Shown in pieces: positions 7,785-15,521 of a DNA stretch of 20,219 nt. Origin of the DNA: an uncultured Clostridiaceae bacterium (lineage in GTDB: Bacteria > Bacillota > Clostridia > Lachnospirales > Lachnospiraceae); contig CATKZA010000002.1 of NCBI GenBank assembly GCA_949841235.1, positions 1 to 20,219 of the forward strand. The letters are read 5' to 3'. The notes beneath the pieces are model-generated. The model did not search any database. It saw only the letters and a program-made list of their open reading frames with translations, and was not told where the DNA came from. The translations under genes and the position numbers were made by a program. Positions within the stretch are counted from its first letter, which is position 1; each line of letters starts with the position of its first letter.

Positions 7785-7829
7785 CGGCTGACGATTTCTT
7801 CAGAGATTGAGATTTTCGAGGACCTGTAA
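7785..7829 (+). pseudogene. Remnant copy of the rplW 3' end
   Basis: In one frame these bases read RLTISSEIEIFEDL and stop, closely matching the true L23 C-terminus [15 protein letters not shown]. The bases differ at several third positions (GAGATTGAGATTTTC against GAAATCGAAATTTTT), so it is not a recent exact duplication. No start or ribosome binding site precedes it. It looks like the tail of another rplW allele left by homologous recombination, or an old partial duplication. It fills the middle of the 153-nt rplW-rplB spacer. Confidence 0.65.
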
Positions 7830-7912
7830 AAAACGGATTTGATTAAAATCGCGTGGAAAACCTATCGCGCGGATCATTTTATATGAAATGAGTATTGAAA
7901 GGAGAACATGTC

Positions 7913-8758
7913 ATGGGAATTAAAACATTTAACCCATATACACCTTCCAGAAGACAGATGTCGGTGCTTGACAAGGCTGAGATTACTGCTGACAAGCCGG
8001 AGAAGTCCCTGACTGTGTCATTGAAGAAGAATGCCGGGCGCAATGCGCAGGGCAAGATTACCGTGCGTCATCGCGGCGGCGGATGCAGAAGAAAGTATAG
8101 AATTATTGATTTTAAGAGAAACAAAGATGGTGTGCCGGCAACGGTAAAGACCATCGAGTATGATCCCAACAGGACGGCAAACATTGCCCTGGTGGCATAT
8201 GCGGACGGACAGAAGGCCTATATCCTTGCTCCCGCCGGCTTGCAGGTTGGACAGAAGATTATGAACGGCCCTACTGCTGAGATTTCAGTGGGCAACTGCC
8301 TTCCTCTGGAGAATATTCCGGTAGGTACGCAGATTCATAACATTGAAATGCACCCCGGCAAGGGCGGCCAGTTGGTTCGCTCAGCAGGAAATAGCGCACA
8401 GCTTATGGCAAAGGAAGGAAAGTATGCAACGCTTCGTCTTCCTTCCGGCGAGATGAGAATGGTGCCTATCGTATGCCGTGCTACCGTTGGCGTTGTAGGA
8501 AACGGCGAGCATGCTCTGGTGAATATCGGTAAAGCCGGGCGCAAGCGCCACATGGGCATTCGTCCTACGGTCCGCGGTTCTGTTATGAACCCCAATGACC
8601 ATCCCCACGGTGGTGGTGAAGGTAAGGCAGGTATCGGTCGTCCGGGTCCATGTACTCCTTGGGGTAAGCCTGCTCTTGGTTTGAAGACACGTAAGAAAAA
8701 TAAGCAGTCTAACAAGATGATTATCAGAAGAAGAGATGGAAAAGCCCTTGCGAAATAG
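7913..8758 (+). CDS. rplB: 50S ribosomal protein L2
   Basis: L2 is a core 50S protein needed for subunit joining and peptidyl transferase integrity. The 281-residue length fits. The start is [38 protein letters not shown] and the C-terminal [14 protein letters not shown], with the conserved histidine important for activity, are clear. The ATG at 7913 is preceded by AAAGGAGA (7898-7905) and gives the standard N-terminus; a TTG at 7895 in frame is less likely. Confidence 0.97.
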   Translation: MGIKTFNPYTPSRRQMSVLDKAEITADKPEKSLTVSLKKNAGRNAQGKITVRHRGGGCRRKYRIIDFKRNKDGVPATVKTIEYDPNRTANIALVAYADGQKAYILAPAGLQVGQKIMNGPTAEISVGNCLPLENIPVGTQIHNIEMHPGKGGQLVRSAGNSAQLMAKEGKYATLRLPSGEMRMVPIVCRATVGVVGNGEHALVNIGKAGRKRHMGIRPTVRGSVMNPNDHPHGGGEGKAGIGRPGPCTPWGKPALGLKTRKKNKQSNKMIIRRRDGKALAK

Positions 8759-8766
8759 CAGGTTCT

Positions 8767-8803
8767 GCGGCTTCATACATCAAATGAGCCGCGCATCTTT
8801 TTC
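8767..8803 (+). other. Hairpin with T-tract in the rplB-rpsS spacer
   Basis: GCGGCTTCAT (8767-8776) pairs with ATGAGCCGC (8784-8792) with one bulged base, and a run of T residues follows a few bases later (about 8798-8802). It resembles a weak attenuator. A second small stem (GCCGG/CCGGC) sits before the rpsS ribosome binding site. Confidence 0.4.
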
Positions 8804-8854
8804 GGCATAGAGAGTTTGGAGTGGCCGGCTTATTCCGGCAGAATGGAGGATACA

Positions 8855-9133
8855 ATGGCACGTTCAGTAAAGAAGGGACCTTTCGCCGATAAAAGCCTTT
8901 TGAAGAAGGTGGATGCCGCTGTGGCATCAGGCGATAGTCAGGTAATTAAAACATGGTCACGTCGTTCCACTATTTTCCCATCCTTCGTTGGATTGACATT
9001 TGCAGTGCATGACGGCAGAAAGCATGTGCCTGTATATGTGACAGAGGATATGGTAGGACACAAGTTAGGCGAGTTCGTATCGACAAGAACCTACAGGGGT
9101 CATGGAAAAGACGAGAAAAAGGGTAAAAGGTAA
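8855..9133 (+). CDS. rpsS: 30S ribosomal protein S19
   Basis: S19 is in the 30S head and contacts S13 and the A-site region. The 92-residue protein begins [20 protein letters not shown] and contains [40 protein letters not shown] and [12 protein letters not shown], all typical. The ATG at 8855 follows GGAGG (8845-8849). The open frame extends upstream to 8816 but lacks family similarity there. A hairpin-bearing spacer of about 125 nt separates it from rplV. Confidence 0.97.
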   Translation: MARSVKKGPFADKSLLKKVDAAVASGDSQVIKTWSRRSTIFPSFVGLTFAVHDGRKHVPVYVTEDMVGHKLGEFVSTRTYRGHGKDEKKGKR

Positions 9134-9149
9134 AACGAAAATCACTAGT

Positions 9150-9180
9150 TCAGGGAGGCGCAGGATGCGTTCTTCCCTGA
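9150..9180 (+). other. Hairpin in the rpsS-rplV spacer
   Basis: TCAGGGA (9150-9156) pairs with TCCCTGA (9174-9180), and inside it CGCA (9159-9162) pairs with TGCG (9166-9169). No T-tract follows, so it is not a terminator; RNA processing or stability is possible. Confidence 0.45.
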
Positions 9181-9258
9181 GGATTACCCAGACAATAGGA
9201 TACGCACGGCTATGTGGTATCACATAATATTTGATTGATTTGAAAGGAGGCTTCATTC

Positions 9259-9651
9259 ATGGCAAAGGGGCATAGATCTCAGATTAAGAGAGAGAGAAAT
9301 GAGAACCAAAGAGACACCAGACCTTCGGCAAAGTTATCTTATGCGAGAGTTTCTGTACAGAAGGCTTGTTATGTGTTGGATGCCATCAGAGGCAAGGACG
9401 TGGAAACTGCAATCGGTATTTTATCATACAATCCCAGATATGCATCCAGCGTCATTTTAAAGTTATTACAGTCTGCGATTGCAAATGCAGAGAACAACAA
9501 TGGCATGAATCCGGAGGATTTGTATATTGAAGAGTGTTTTGCAAACAAGGGACCAACAATGAAGAGAATCAGACCGAGAGCGCAGGGTAGGGCATACCGT
9601 ATCGAAAAGAGAATGAGTCATATTACAATCATTCTGAACGAGCGTCAGTAA
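9259..9651 (+). CDS. rplV: 50S ribosomal protein L22
   Basis: L22 contacts all domains of 23S rRNA and forms part of the exit tunnel constriction with L4. The core is clear: AKLSYARVSVQKACYVLDAI, then YNPRYASSVILKLLQSAIAN and the basic hairpin tip PTMKRIRPRAQGRAYRIEKR. At 130 residues it carries about 20 extra N-terminal residues (MAKGHRSQIKRERNENQRDT) compared with the common 110-residue form. The start is supported by AAAGGAGG just upstream, so the extension is probably real. Confidence 0.96.
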   Translation: MAKGHRSQIKRERNENQRDTRPSAKLSYARVSVQKACYVLDAIRGKDVETAIGILSYNPRYASSVILKLLQSAIANAENNNGMNPEDLYIEECFANKGPTMKRIRPRAQGRAYRIEKRMSHITIILNERQ

Positions 9652-9695
9652 ATATGGGACTGCAAAGTTCCCGTGGTCGATGAAAGGAGATTATA

Positions 9696-10364
9696 ATGGG
9701 ACAGAAAGTTAATCCTCATGGTTTAAGAGTCGGTGTCATCAGCGACTGGGATTCTAATTGGTACGCAGAAGAGAATTTCGCAGACTACCTTGTGGAAGAT
9801 TACAGAATCAGGGAGTTCGTGAAGAAGAAATTATACAGTGCCGGGATCTCTAAGATTGAGATTGAGAGACCTACCGACAAAGTTAGAGTTATCATTCACA
9901 CGGCAAAGCCCGGCTTTGTAATTGGAAAGGGCGGAGCCGAGATAGAGAATTTGAAGAGAGAGCTGCTGAAGGTTTTGGATCGCAAGGTATCCCTTGACAT
10001 CAAGATCATGGACGTGAAGAATCCGGATAAGCATGCCCAGCTGGTGGCAGAGAATATTGCTCAGCAGTTGGAGAACCGTATTTCTTTCCGTCGGGCAATG
10101 AAGTCTGCCATGACCAGGACATTGAAGACAGGTGCAAAGGGTATCAAGGCTGCTTGCTCAGGCCGTCTTGGCGGTGCGGATATGGCTCGTACAGAGTTCT
10201 ACAGCGAGGGAAACATTCCTCTTCAGACGCTCCGCGCTGATATTGATTATGGCTTTGCCGAGGCTGATACAACCTACGGCAAGATTGGTGTAAAAGTATG
10301 GATTTATAATGGCGAGGTACTTCCAGCCAAGAAAAATGCGAAAAAGGAAGGGAGCGATAAATAA
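9696..10364 (+). CDS. rpsC: 30S ribosomal protein S3
   Basis: S3 binds 16S rRNA in the head near the mRNA entry channel and has helicase activity with S4 and S5. The 222-residue protein begins [20 protein letters not shown]. The KH RNA-binding loop is [15 protein letters not shown] (about 68-82), and the C-terminal domain holds [20 protein letters not shown]. The ATG follows AAAGGAGA. Its stop overlaps the rplP start by one base. Confidence 0.97.
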   Translation: MGQKVNPHGLRVGVISDWDSNWYAEENFADYLVEDYRIREFVKKKLYSAGISKIEIERPTDKVRVIIHTAKPGFVIGKGGAEIENLKRELLKVLDRKVSLDIKIMDVKNPDKHAQLVAENIAQQLENRISFRRAMKSAMTRTLKTGAKGIKAACSGRLGGADMARTEFYSEGNIPLQTLRADIDYGFAEADTTYGKIGVKVWIYNGEVLPAKKNAKKEGSDK

Positions 10365-10801
10365 TGTTAATGCCAAAGAGAGTTAAACATCGTAAGCAGT
10401 TCCGTGGTAGAATGACAGGAAAAGCGCTCAGGGGAAATAAAATCACATACGGCGAGTTCGGTATCGTGGCTCTGGAGCCGGCTTGGATTAAGTCCAACCA
10501 GATCGAGGCAGCCCGTATTGCCATGACGCGTCACATCAAGCGTGGCGGTAAGGTCTGGATTAAGATTTTCCCGGATAAGCCGGTTACTAAGACGCCTGCC
10601 GAGACTCGAATGGGTAAAGGTAAAGGTGGACTGGAGTACTGGGTTGCAGTAGTGAAGCCTGGTCGCGTAATGTTTGAGATTTCAGGTGTATCCGAAGAGG
10701 TGGCAAGAGAGGCTTTACGTCTTGCAACGCATAAGTTGCCTGTAAAGTGTAAGGTCGTATCTCGCGCAGACTTAGAAGGAGGTGCGGGCAGTGAAGAGTA
10801 A
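10364..10801 (+). CDS. rplP: 50S ribosomal protein L16
   Basis: L16 organises the A-site tRNA binding region of the 50S subunit. The 145-residue protein starts [20 protein letters not shown] and includes [40 protein letters not shown] and [20 protein letters not shown]. The ATG overlaps the rpsC stop (TAATG). Its 3' end overlaps rpmC by 11 bases, and the rpmC ribosome binding site lies inside it. Confidence 0.97.
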   Translation: MLMPKRVKHRKQFRGRMTGKALRGNKITYGEFGIVALEPAWIKSNQIEAARIAMTRHIKRGGKVWIKIFPDKPVTKTPAETRMGKGKGGLEYWVAVVKPGRVMFEISGVSEEVAREALRLATHKLPVKCKVVSRADLEGGAGSEE

Positions 10802-10991
10802 GCAGTTTATGGAAGAATTACGGGGAAAGTCCGTGGAAGAGTTAAATGAGGATTTGGTTGCGGCAAAGAAGGAACTTTTTAACTTGAGATTCCAGAATGC
10901 AACAAACCAGCTGGACAATACCAGCAGAATCAAAGAGGTAAAGAGGAATATCGCAAGGATACAGACAGTGCTCACGGCAGCACAGAACTAA
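10791..10991 (+). CDS. rpmC: 50S ribosomal protein L29
   Basis: L29 is a small two-helix protein near the tunnel exit, beside L23. The 66-residue product reads [20 protein letters not shown], then [18 protein letters not shown] and [16 protein letters not shown]. The GTG at 10791 was chosen because AAGGAGGT (10776-10783) is seven bases before it; a GTG at 10782 overlaps that site. It overlaps the rplP end by 11 bases. Confidence 0.96.
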   Translation: MKSKQFMEELRGKSVEELNEDLVAAKKELFNLRFQNATNQLDNTSRIKEVKRNIARIQTVLTAAQN

Positions 10992-11037
10992 TCTTTGGTT
11001 CGTTTCTTTAGAAACCGCATGAAAGGAGGACGAGGTC

Positions 11038-11292
11038 GTGGAGAGAAATCTTAGAAAGACTCGTGTTGGCAAGGTAGTAAGTGATAAGATGGATAAGACA
11101 ATCGTTGTGGCAGTCGTAGATAATGTAAAGCATCCGCTTTATAAGAAAATCATCAAGAGAACTTATAAATTGAAGGCTCATGATGAGGAGAATACATGCA
11201 AGATTGGTGATAGAGTAAGGGTTATGGAGACAAGGCCGCTGTCTAAGGACAAGAGATGGAGACTTGTCGAAGTGATTGAGAGAGCAAAATAG
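11038..11292 (+). CDS. rpsQ: 30S ribosomal protein S17
   Basis: S17 is a primary 16S rRNA binding protein with an OB fold, needed early in 30S assembly. The 84-residue protein shows [20 protein letters not shown], then [40 protein letters not shown] and VEVIERAK, all typical. The GTG start follows AAAGGAGG with suitable spacing. Confidence 0.96.
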   Translation: MERNLRKTRVGKVVSDKMDKTIVVAVVDNVKHPLYKKIIKRTYKLKAHDEENTCKIGDRVRVMETRPLSKDKRWRLVEVIERAK

Positions 11293-11319
11293 TTATATTT
11301 GCAGAATATGGAGGTAATT

Positions 11320-11688
11320 ATGGTACAGCAGGAATCAAGACTGAAAGTGGCTGATAATACAGGTGCTAAAGAACTTCTTTGTATCAGAGTTTTAGGTGGT
11401 TCTACGAGAAGGTACGCAGGTATCGGTGATGTCATCGTTGCTTCTGTCAAAGATGCAACGCCAGGCGGTGTTGTAAAGAAGGGTGACGTGGTGAAGGCTG
11501 TGGTTGTTCGTACTGTAAATAAGACACGTCGTCCCGATGGCTCATACATTCGTTTTGACGAGAATGCGGCAGTAATCATCCGAGAGGACAAAACGCCCAG
11601 AGGAACGCGTATCTTCGGACCGGTCGCTAGAGAGTTGAGAGACAAACAGTTTATGAAAATCGTTTCATTAGCACCAGAAGTATTATAA
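11320..11688 (+). CDS. rplN: 50S ribosomal protein L14
   Basis: L14 forms an intersubunit bridge and is the usual first gene of the spc operon. The 122-residue product is exactly family length: [20 protein letters not shown], then [20 protein letters not shown] and [20 protein letters not shown]. The ATG at 11320 follows GGAGG (11310-11314); an upstream in-frame ATG at 11299 would add seven unfamiliar residues. Only 27 nt separate it from rpsQ and no promoter is visible, so the S10 and spc clusters are probably co-transcribed here. Confidence 0.97.
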   Translation: MVQQESRLKVADNTGAKELLCIRVLGGSTRRYAGIGDVIVASVKDATPGGVVKKGDVVKAVVVRTVNKTRRPDGSYIRFDENAAVIIREDKTPRGTRIFGPVARELRDKQFMKIVSLAPEVL

Positions 11689-11702
11689 GGGAGGTGTCAA
11701 AA

Positions 11703-12008
11703 GTGGCAACTAGCAAGATTAAGAAAGGTGATACCGTAAGGGTAATCACTGGCAAGGATAAAGGTAGAGAAGGCAAGGTAACATCCGTAAAGAATGGCAA
11801 GGTGATTGTTGACGGCATCAATGAGGTTACGAAGCACACCAAGCCTAGCCAGGCAAATCCCCAGGGGGGAATTATTCACCAGTCTGCGCCGATCGACATT
11901 TCTAATGTGATGTATGTCAGCAAAGGAAAGGTTTCCCGTATTGGATTTAAGGTGGAGAATGGAAAGAAAGTCCGCTATGCAAAGGCAACGGGCGAAGTCA
12001 TTGATTAA
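11703..12008 (+). CDS. rplX: 50S ribosomal protein L24
   Basis: L24 is one of the two proteins that initiate 50S assembly. The 101-residue protein has the KOW motif: [20 protein letters not shown], then [20 protein letters not shown] and [14 protein letters not shown]. The GTG at 11703 is best supported, eight bases after GGGAGG (11689-11694); a GTG at 11694 overlaps that site. Confidence 0.96.
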   Translation: MATSKIKKGDTVRVITGKDKGREGKVTSVKNGKVIVDGINEVTKHTKPSQANPQGGIIHQSAPIDISNVMYVSKGKVSRIGFKVENGKKVRYAKATGEVID

Positions 12009-12031
12009 TTTCAGAAAGGAGGCAGTTTACG

Positions 12032-12574
12032 GTGAGTAGTCGTTTAAGAGAAACGTATCAGAATGAGATCGTTGGCGGTATGATGAAGAAGTTCGGTTAT
12101 AAAAACGAATTGCAGGTGCCAAAGCTTGCAAAGATCGTAGTCAACATGGGTGTTGGCGAGGCAAAGGAAAACTCCAAGGTACTGGATTCAGCAATGTCTG
12201 AACTGGAGATTATTACCGGCCAGAAGCCTGTGGCAACAAAGGCGAAGAACTCCATTGCTAATTTTAAGTTGAGAGAGGGCATGGCCATCGGCTGCAAGGT
12301 TACCCTGAGAGGCAATAGGATGTATGAATTTCTGGATCGCCTTGTGAATTTGGCACTGCCCCGGGTGCGTGACTTTAGAGGCGTGAACCCCAACGCATTT
12401 GACGGCAGGGGAAATTATGCTCTTGGAATCAAGGAGCAGTTGATCTTCCCGGAAATTGAATATGATAAGGTTGACAAGATTAGAGGTATGGATGTAATTA
12501 TTGTTACAACTGCGGAAACTGACGAAGAGGCTCGTGAATTATTAATACAGTTCGGTATGCCGTTCAAAAAATAA
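12032..12574 (+). CDS. rplE: 50S ribosomal protein L5
   Basis: L5 binds 5S rRNA and the P-site tRNA elbow in the central protuberance. The 180-residue length is normal. Visible: [76 protein letters not shown] and the C-terminal [20 protein letters not shown]. The GTG start follows AAAGGAGG. Confidence 0.97.
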   Translation: MSSRLRETYQNEIVGGMMKKFGYKNELQVPKLAKIVVNMGVGEAKENSKVLDSAMSELEIITGQKPVATKAKNSIANFKLREGMAIGCKVTLRGNRMYEFLDRLVNLALPRVRDFRGVNPNAFDGRGNYALGIKEQLIFPEIEYDKVDKIRGMDVIIVTTAETDEEARELLIQFGMPFKK

Positions 12575-12586
12575 GGAGGGAATTTC

Positions 12587-12772
12587 ATGGCTAAGACTTC
12601 TATGAAAGTAAAGCAGCAGCGCAAGGCAAAATTCTCCACAAGAGAGTATAGCCGCTGCAAGATTTGTGGTCGTCCACATGCTTATTTAAGAAAATACGGA
12701 ATTTGCAGAATCTGCTTCCGTGAGTTGGCTTATAAGGGACAGATTCCAGGCGTGAAGAAAGCAAGCTGGTAA
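12587..12772 (+). CDS. rpsN: 30S ribosomal protein S14, zinc-binding type
   Basis: S14 sits in the 30S head close to S19 and S3. This is the short 61-residue zinc form with cysteines at 24, 27, 40 and 43 (CKIC and CRIC, twelve residues apart). The C-terminal [11 protein letters not shown] is typical of this type. Position between rplE and rpsH is canonical, and the ATG follows AAGGAGGG. Confidence 0.97.
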   Translation: MAKTSMKVKQQRKAKFSTREYSRCKICGRPHAYLRKYGICRICFRELAYKGQIPGVKKASW

Positions 12773-12787
12773 GGAGGTAAAACGAAA

Positions 12788-13189
12788 ATGATGACGAGCG
12801 ATCCTATTGCAGATATGCTTACAAGGATTCGTAATGCGAATACTGCAAAGCATGATACAGTCGATGTACCTACCTCAAAGATGAAGGTTTCCATCGCAGA
12901 AATTCTTCTGAAAGAGGGATACATCAAGAAATTTGATATGATTGACGTTGATGGAATCACTATGATTCATATCACTTTAAAATATGGCGCTGACAAGAAT
13001 GAAAAGATTATCACGGGCTTGAAGAGAATCTCCAAGCCGGGTCTTCGCGTTTATGCCGGCAAGGATGAGCTTCCCAAGGTCCTGGGCGGGCTGGGTATCG
13101 CCATTGTCTCTACAAACAAGGGCGTGATGACTGACAAGGAAGCGAGAAAAGAAAACGTTGGCGGCGAGGTGCTGGCATTTATCTGGTAA
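12788..13189 (+). CDS. rpsH: 30S ribosomal protein S8
   Basis: S8 binds helix 21 of 16S rRNA and in E. coli represses the spc operon. The 133-residue protein shows [15 protein letters not shown], then [36 protein letters not shown] and [20 protein letters not shown]. Two adjacent ATG codons (12788, 12791) could both serve; AAGGAGGT (12771-12778) precedes them, and the first is given. Confidence 0.97.
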   Translation: MMTSDPIADMLTRIRNANTAKHDTVDVPTSKMKVSIAEILLKEGYIKKFDMIDVDGITMIHITLKYGADKNEKIITGLKRISKPGLRVYAGKDELPKVLGGLGIAIVSTNKGVMTDKEARKENVGGEVLAFIW

Positions 13190-13246
13190 TGATTTATCCG
13201 GAGGATGCAGTTATCGCTACATTACAGAATTATGGAGGTGTACGGC

Positions 13247-13789
13247 ATGTCACGAATCGGAAGAATGCCTATCGCGATACCATCAGGGGTTACTGTTGAT
13301 ATTGCAGAAAATAATAAAGTGACTGTAAAGGGGCCAAAGGGAACTCTGGAGAGAGTTCTGCCCGCAGAGATGGAGATTAAGAAAGAGGGCGAGGAAGTCA
13401 AAGTAAATCGTCCCAATGATCTGAAGAAGATGAAGTCTCTGCACGGCCTGACGAGAACGCTGATCAACAATATGGTGATTGGCGTGACAGAGGGATATAC
13501 GAAAGAGCTGGAGGTAAACGGCGTAGGTTACAGGGCTCAGAAGCAGGGAAAGAAGCTGGTGCTTTCTCTGGGATATTCCCATCCGGTAGAGATGGAAGAC
13601 CCGGAGGGGCTGGAGGTCATCGTGGATGGCCAGAACAAGATTATCGTCAAGGGTATTGATAAAGAAAAAGTTGGCCAATACGCTGCTGAAATCAGAGAGA
13701 AGAGGGCTCCGGAACCTTATAAGGGCAAGGGTATCAAGTATGCTGATGAAGTAATTAGACGTAAAGTTGGTAAGACAGGTAAAAAATAA
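13247..13789 (+). CDS. rplF: 50S ribosomal protein L6
   Basis: L6 lies near the sarcin-ricin loop and helps elongation factor binding. The 180-residue protein begins [20 protein letters not shown] and has [36 protein letters not shown] and the C-terminal [20 protein letters not shown]. The ATG at 13247 follows GGAGGTG; the open frame extends to 13205, without family similarity. Confidence 0.97.
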   Translation: MSRIGRMPIAIPSGVTVDIAENNKVTVKGPKGTLERVLPAEMEIKKEGEEVKVNRPNDLKKMKSLHGLTRTLINNMVIGVTEGYTKELEVNGVGYRAQKQGKKLVLSLGYSHPVEMEDPEGLEVIVDGQNKIIVKGIDKEKVGQYAAEIREKRAPEPYKGKGIKYADEVIRRKVGKTGKK

Positions 13790-13806
13790 GAAGGAGTGAT
13801 GATACG

Positions 13807-14199
13807 ATGATTAAGAAACAGTCAAGAGTAGAAGTTCGTGTGAAGAAGCACATGAAAGTTCGCAATCGTCTTTCCGGCACGGCCGAGAGACCGCGTTTAG
13901 CTGTATTTAGAAGTAATAATCATATGTACGCTCAGATTATCGATGATACGGTGATTGATGCCAATGGAAATAAATCCGGTGCTACGCTTGTTGCGGCATC
14001 TACGTTGGAGAAGGATGTGAAGGAAAGTTTGGCAAAGACCAACAATGTAGAAGCAGCGGCAAAGCTGGGCGAGGTAATTGCCAAGAAGGCAAAGGATAAG
14101 GGTATTACAAGCGTAGTCTTTGATAGAGGCGGATTCATATATCAGGGTAAGATTAAGGCTTTAGCAGATGCTGCTAGAGAAGCAGGATTAGAGTTTTAA
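13807..14199 (+). CDS. rplR: 50S ribosomal protein L18
   Basis: L18 binds 5S rRNA with L5 in the central protuberance. Visible in the 130-residue protein: [53 protein letters not shown] and the C-terminal [20 protein letters not shown]. It is a few residues longer than many homologues (about 120), with the difference around [18 protein letters not shown] precedes the ATG. Confidence 0.96.
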   Translation: MIKKQSRVEVRVKKHMKVRNRLSGTAERPRLAVFRSNNHMYAQIIDDTVIDANGNKSGATLVAASTLEKDVKESLAKTNNVEAAAKLGEVIAKKAKDKGITSVVFDRGGFIYQGKIKALADAAREAGLEF

Positions 14200-14246
14200 T
14201 AACAGAATAGTAATTCTAATCAAATTTTTTAGGAGGAGAGCAACAC

Positions 14247-14756
14247 ATGAAACGTACAATTATTGATGCTAGCAATTTAGAGCTAGAAGATAATGTGGTA
14301 ACGATCAAGCGTGTCACCAAGGTTGTCAAGGGCGGACGCAATATGAGATTTACTGCATTAGTAGTTGTTGGCGATAAAAACGGGCATGTAGGCGTGGGTC
14401 TGGGAAAAGCGACAGAAATTCCTGAGGCGATCCGCAAGGGAAAAGAAGCCGCTGCAAAGAAGTTAGTAGCAGTTCCCATGGATGACAACGGCAGCGTGCC
14501 ACATGACTTCAATGGAAAATATGGGAGTGCGTCCGTTTTGATTAAGAAGGCACCGGAAGGTACCGGTATCATTGCCGGCGGCCCTGTTCGTGCCGTGCTT
14601 GAGTTGGCAGGATATAAGAACATCCGTACCAAGTCTCTGGGATCAAACAATAAGCAGAATGTGTGCTTGGCGGCTATCGAGGGTCTCAAGAACTTGAAGA
14701 CGCCGGAAGAAGTTGCCAAGGCTCGCGGAATTTCCGTAGAAGAGCTTTTGGGCTAA
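14247..14756 (+). CDS. rpsE: 30S ribosomal protein S5
   Basis: S5 lies on the solvent side of the 30S subunit, and affects decoding accuracy and mRNA unwinding. The 169-residue protein holds the dsRBD-like N-terminal part: [40 protein letters not shown]. The C-terminal part has [20 protein letters not shown]. The ATG follows AGGAGGAGA. A long spacer with three hairpins separates it from rpmD. Confidence 0.97.
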   Translation: MKRTIIDASNLELEDNVVTIKRVTKVVKGGRNMRFTALVVVGDKNGHVGVGLGKATEIPEAIRKGKEAAAKKLVAVPMDDNGSVPHDFNGKYGSASVLIKKAPEGTGIIAGGPVRAVLELAGYKNIRTKSLGSNNKQNVCLAAIEGLKNLKTPEEVAKARGISVEELLG

Positions 14757-14764
14757 AGCGTGTA

Positions 14765-14891
14765 AGGAATGAAGATTCACTAAGGCGGTAAAAGACACCG
14801 CTAAGCGAATCTAAGTCATTCCTATGAAGAACGCAAAAGCAGCGTTCTTCACGCAGATTATTTGTGCCACAGATAAGCTTTGCTTATCTGT
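14765..14891 (+). promoter_or_regulatory. Three strong hairpins between rpsE and rpmD
   Basis: Hairpin A: AGGAATGA (14765-14772) with TCATTCCT (14816-14823), continued by AGATTC/GAATCT (14773-14778 / 14807-14812) and GCGGT/ACCGC (14785-14789 / 14797-14801). Hairpin B: GAAGAACGC (14826-14834) with GCGTTCTTC (14842-14850). Hairpin C: ACAGATAAGC (14869-14878) with GCTTATCTGT (14882-14891), loop TTT. None has a T-tract, so these are not typical terminators. They may be processing sites, a protein-binding leader for rpmD, or inserted palindromic repeats. Confidence 0.65.
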
Positions 14892-14934
14892 TGTGGCTTG
14901 GCATGAGTTGTGGGCGATAGAAAGGCAGGGAATT

Positions 14935-15117
14935 ATGGCAGATAAGTTGAGAATTACTTTGGTAAAATCTACGATCGGTGCTATTCCGAAGCAGAGGGCG
15001 ACTGTGAAGGCTCTGGGCTTGAGAAAGATTGGCAAGACCGTAGAGCTGCCGAACAATGATGCGGTGAAAGGCATGGTTTGGCATGTAAGGCACCTGGTAA
15101 AGGTGGAAGAAATATAG
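14935..15117 (+). CDS. rpmD: 50S ribosomal protein L30
   Basis: L30 is a small peripheral 50S protein present in most but not all bacteria. The 60-residue product reads MADKLRITLVKSTIGAIPKQ, then ATVKALGLRKIGKTVELPNN and VKGMVWHVRHLVKVEEI. The ATG at 14935 gives the family N-terminus; its ribosome binding site is weaker than others here (AAAGGCAGGG, 14921-14930). It is the last gene of this transcript: a strong terminator lies 20 bp past the stop, whereas rplO normally follows directly. Confidence 0.96.
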   Translation: MADKLRITLVKSTIGAIPKQRATVKALGLRKIGKTVELPNNDAVKGMVWHVRHLVKVEEI

Positions 15118-15137
15118 AGTATTTTGGAATAATATAA

Positions 15138-15170
15138 AGCACTGCTTTCGCAAGAAGGCGGTGCTTTTTT
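15138..15170 (+). terminator. Strong intrinsic terminator after rpmD
   Basis: AGCACTGCTTTC (15138-15149) pairs with GAAGGCGGTGCT (15154-15165) over 12 positions, including two G-T pairs, with loop GCAA, followed by six T residues. It ends the ribosomal protein transcript inside what is usually a continuous spc operon. Confidence 0.92.
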
Positions 15171-15210
15171 ACTGTATAGGAAATTGCTCATAACGTAACG
15201 CAATGCCATT

Positions 15211-15236
15211 GGGAACGCGCTGGCGTTCCCTTTTTT
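15211..15236 (+). terminator. Second intrinsic terminator
   Basis: GGGAACGC (15211-15218) pairs perfectly with GCGTTCCC (15223-15230), loop GCTG, followed by six T residues. With the previous one it forms a double stop. On the minus strand no T-tract follows, so it serves plus-strand transcription. Confidence 0.9.
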
Positions 15237-15257
15237 GACATCATAGGAAAATTCGTC

Positions 15258-15521
15258 CTAGCTAAAGTGTTTTTTTCTATATTGGCTGGGGGAAATGCCG
15301 ATATTTTTCTTGAACTGGCGCGAAAAATGAATGTCACTGTGATAGCCGCTTTGTTCTGCAATTTCTCCAATATTCAGGTCGGTGTTCAGCAACAGATTTT
15401 TTGCATGAATAATCCGACTATTTATAATGTCTTTGCCACAAGATATGTTAAATATGTGGCGGTATTGGTTTTGGAAATAAGCAGGACTGAGATTTGCCTT
15501 GCGACACAATAAAGAATTTTC
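15258..15521 (-). pseudogene. AraC-family regulator, C-terminal HTH stub
   Basis: On the minus strand about 85 codons read like the DNA-binding end of an AraC-type regulator: SLLCRKANLSPAYFQ (first helix-turn-helix), INSRIIHAKNLLLNTDLNIG, EIAEQSGYHSDIHFSRQFKK and the closing GISPSQYRKKHF, then TAG at 15260-15258. The ligand-binding N-terminal part, and probably the first helix of the DNA-binding domain, are missing. Upstream the frame runs into the start of the oppositely directed esterase without an ATG or ribosome binding site. This is a truncated gene, probably a former divergent regulator of the esterase. Confidence 0.8.
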
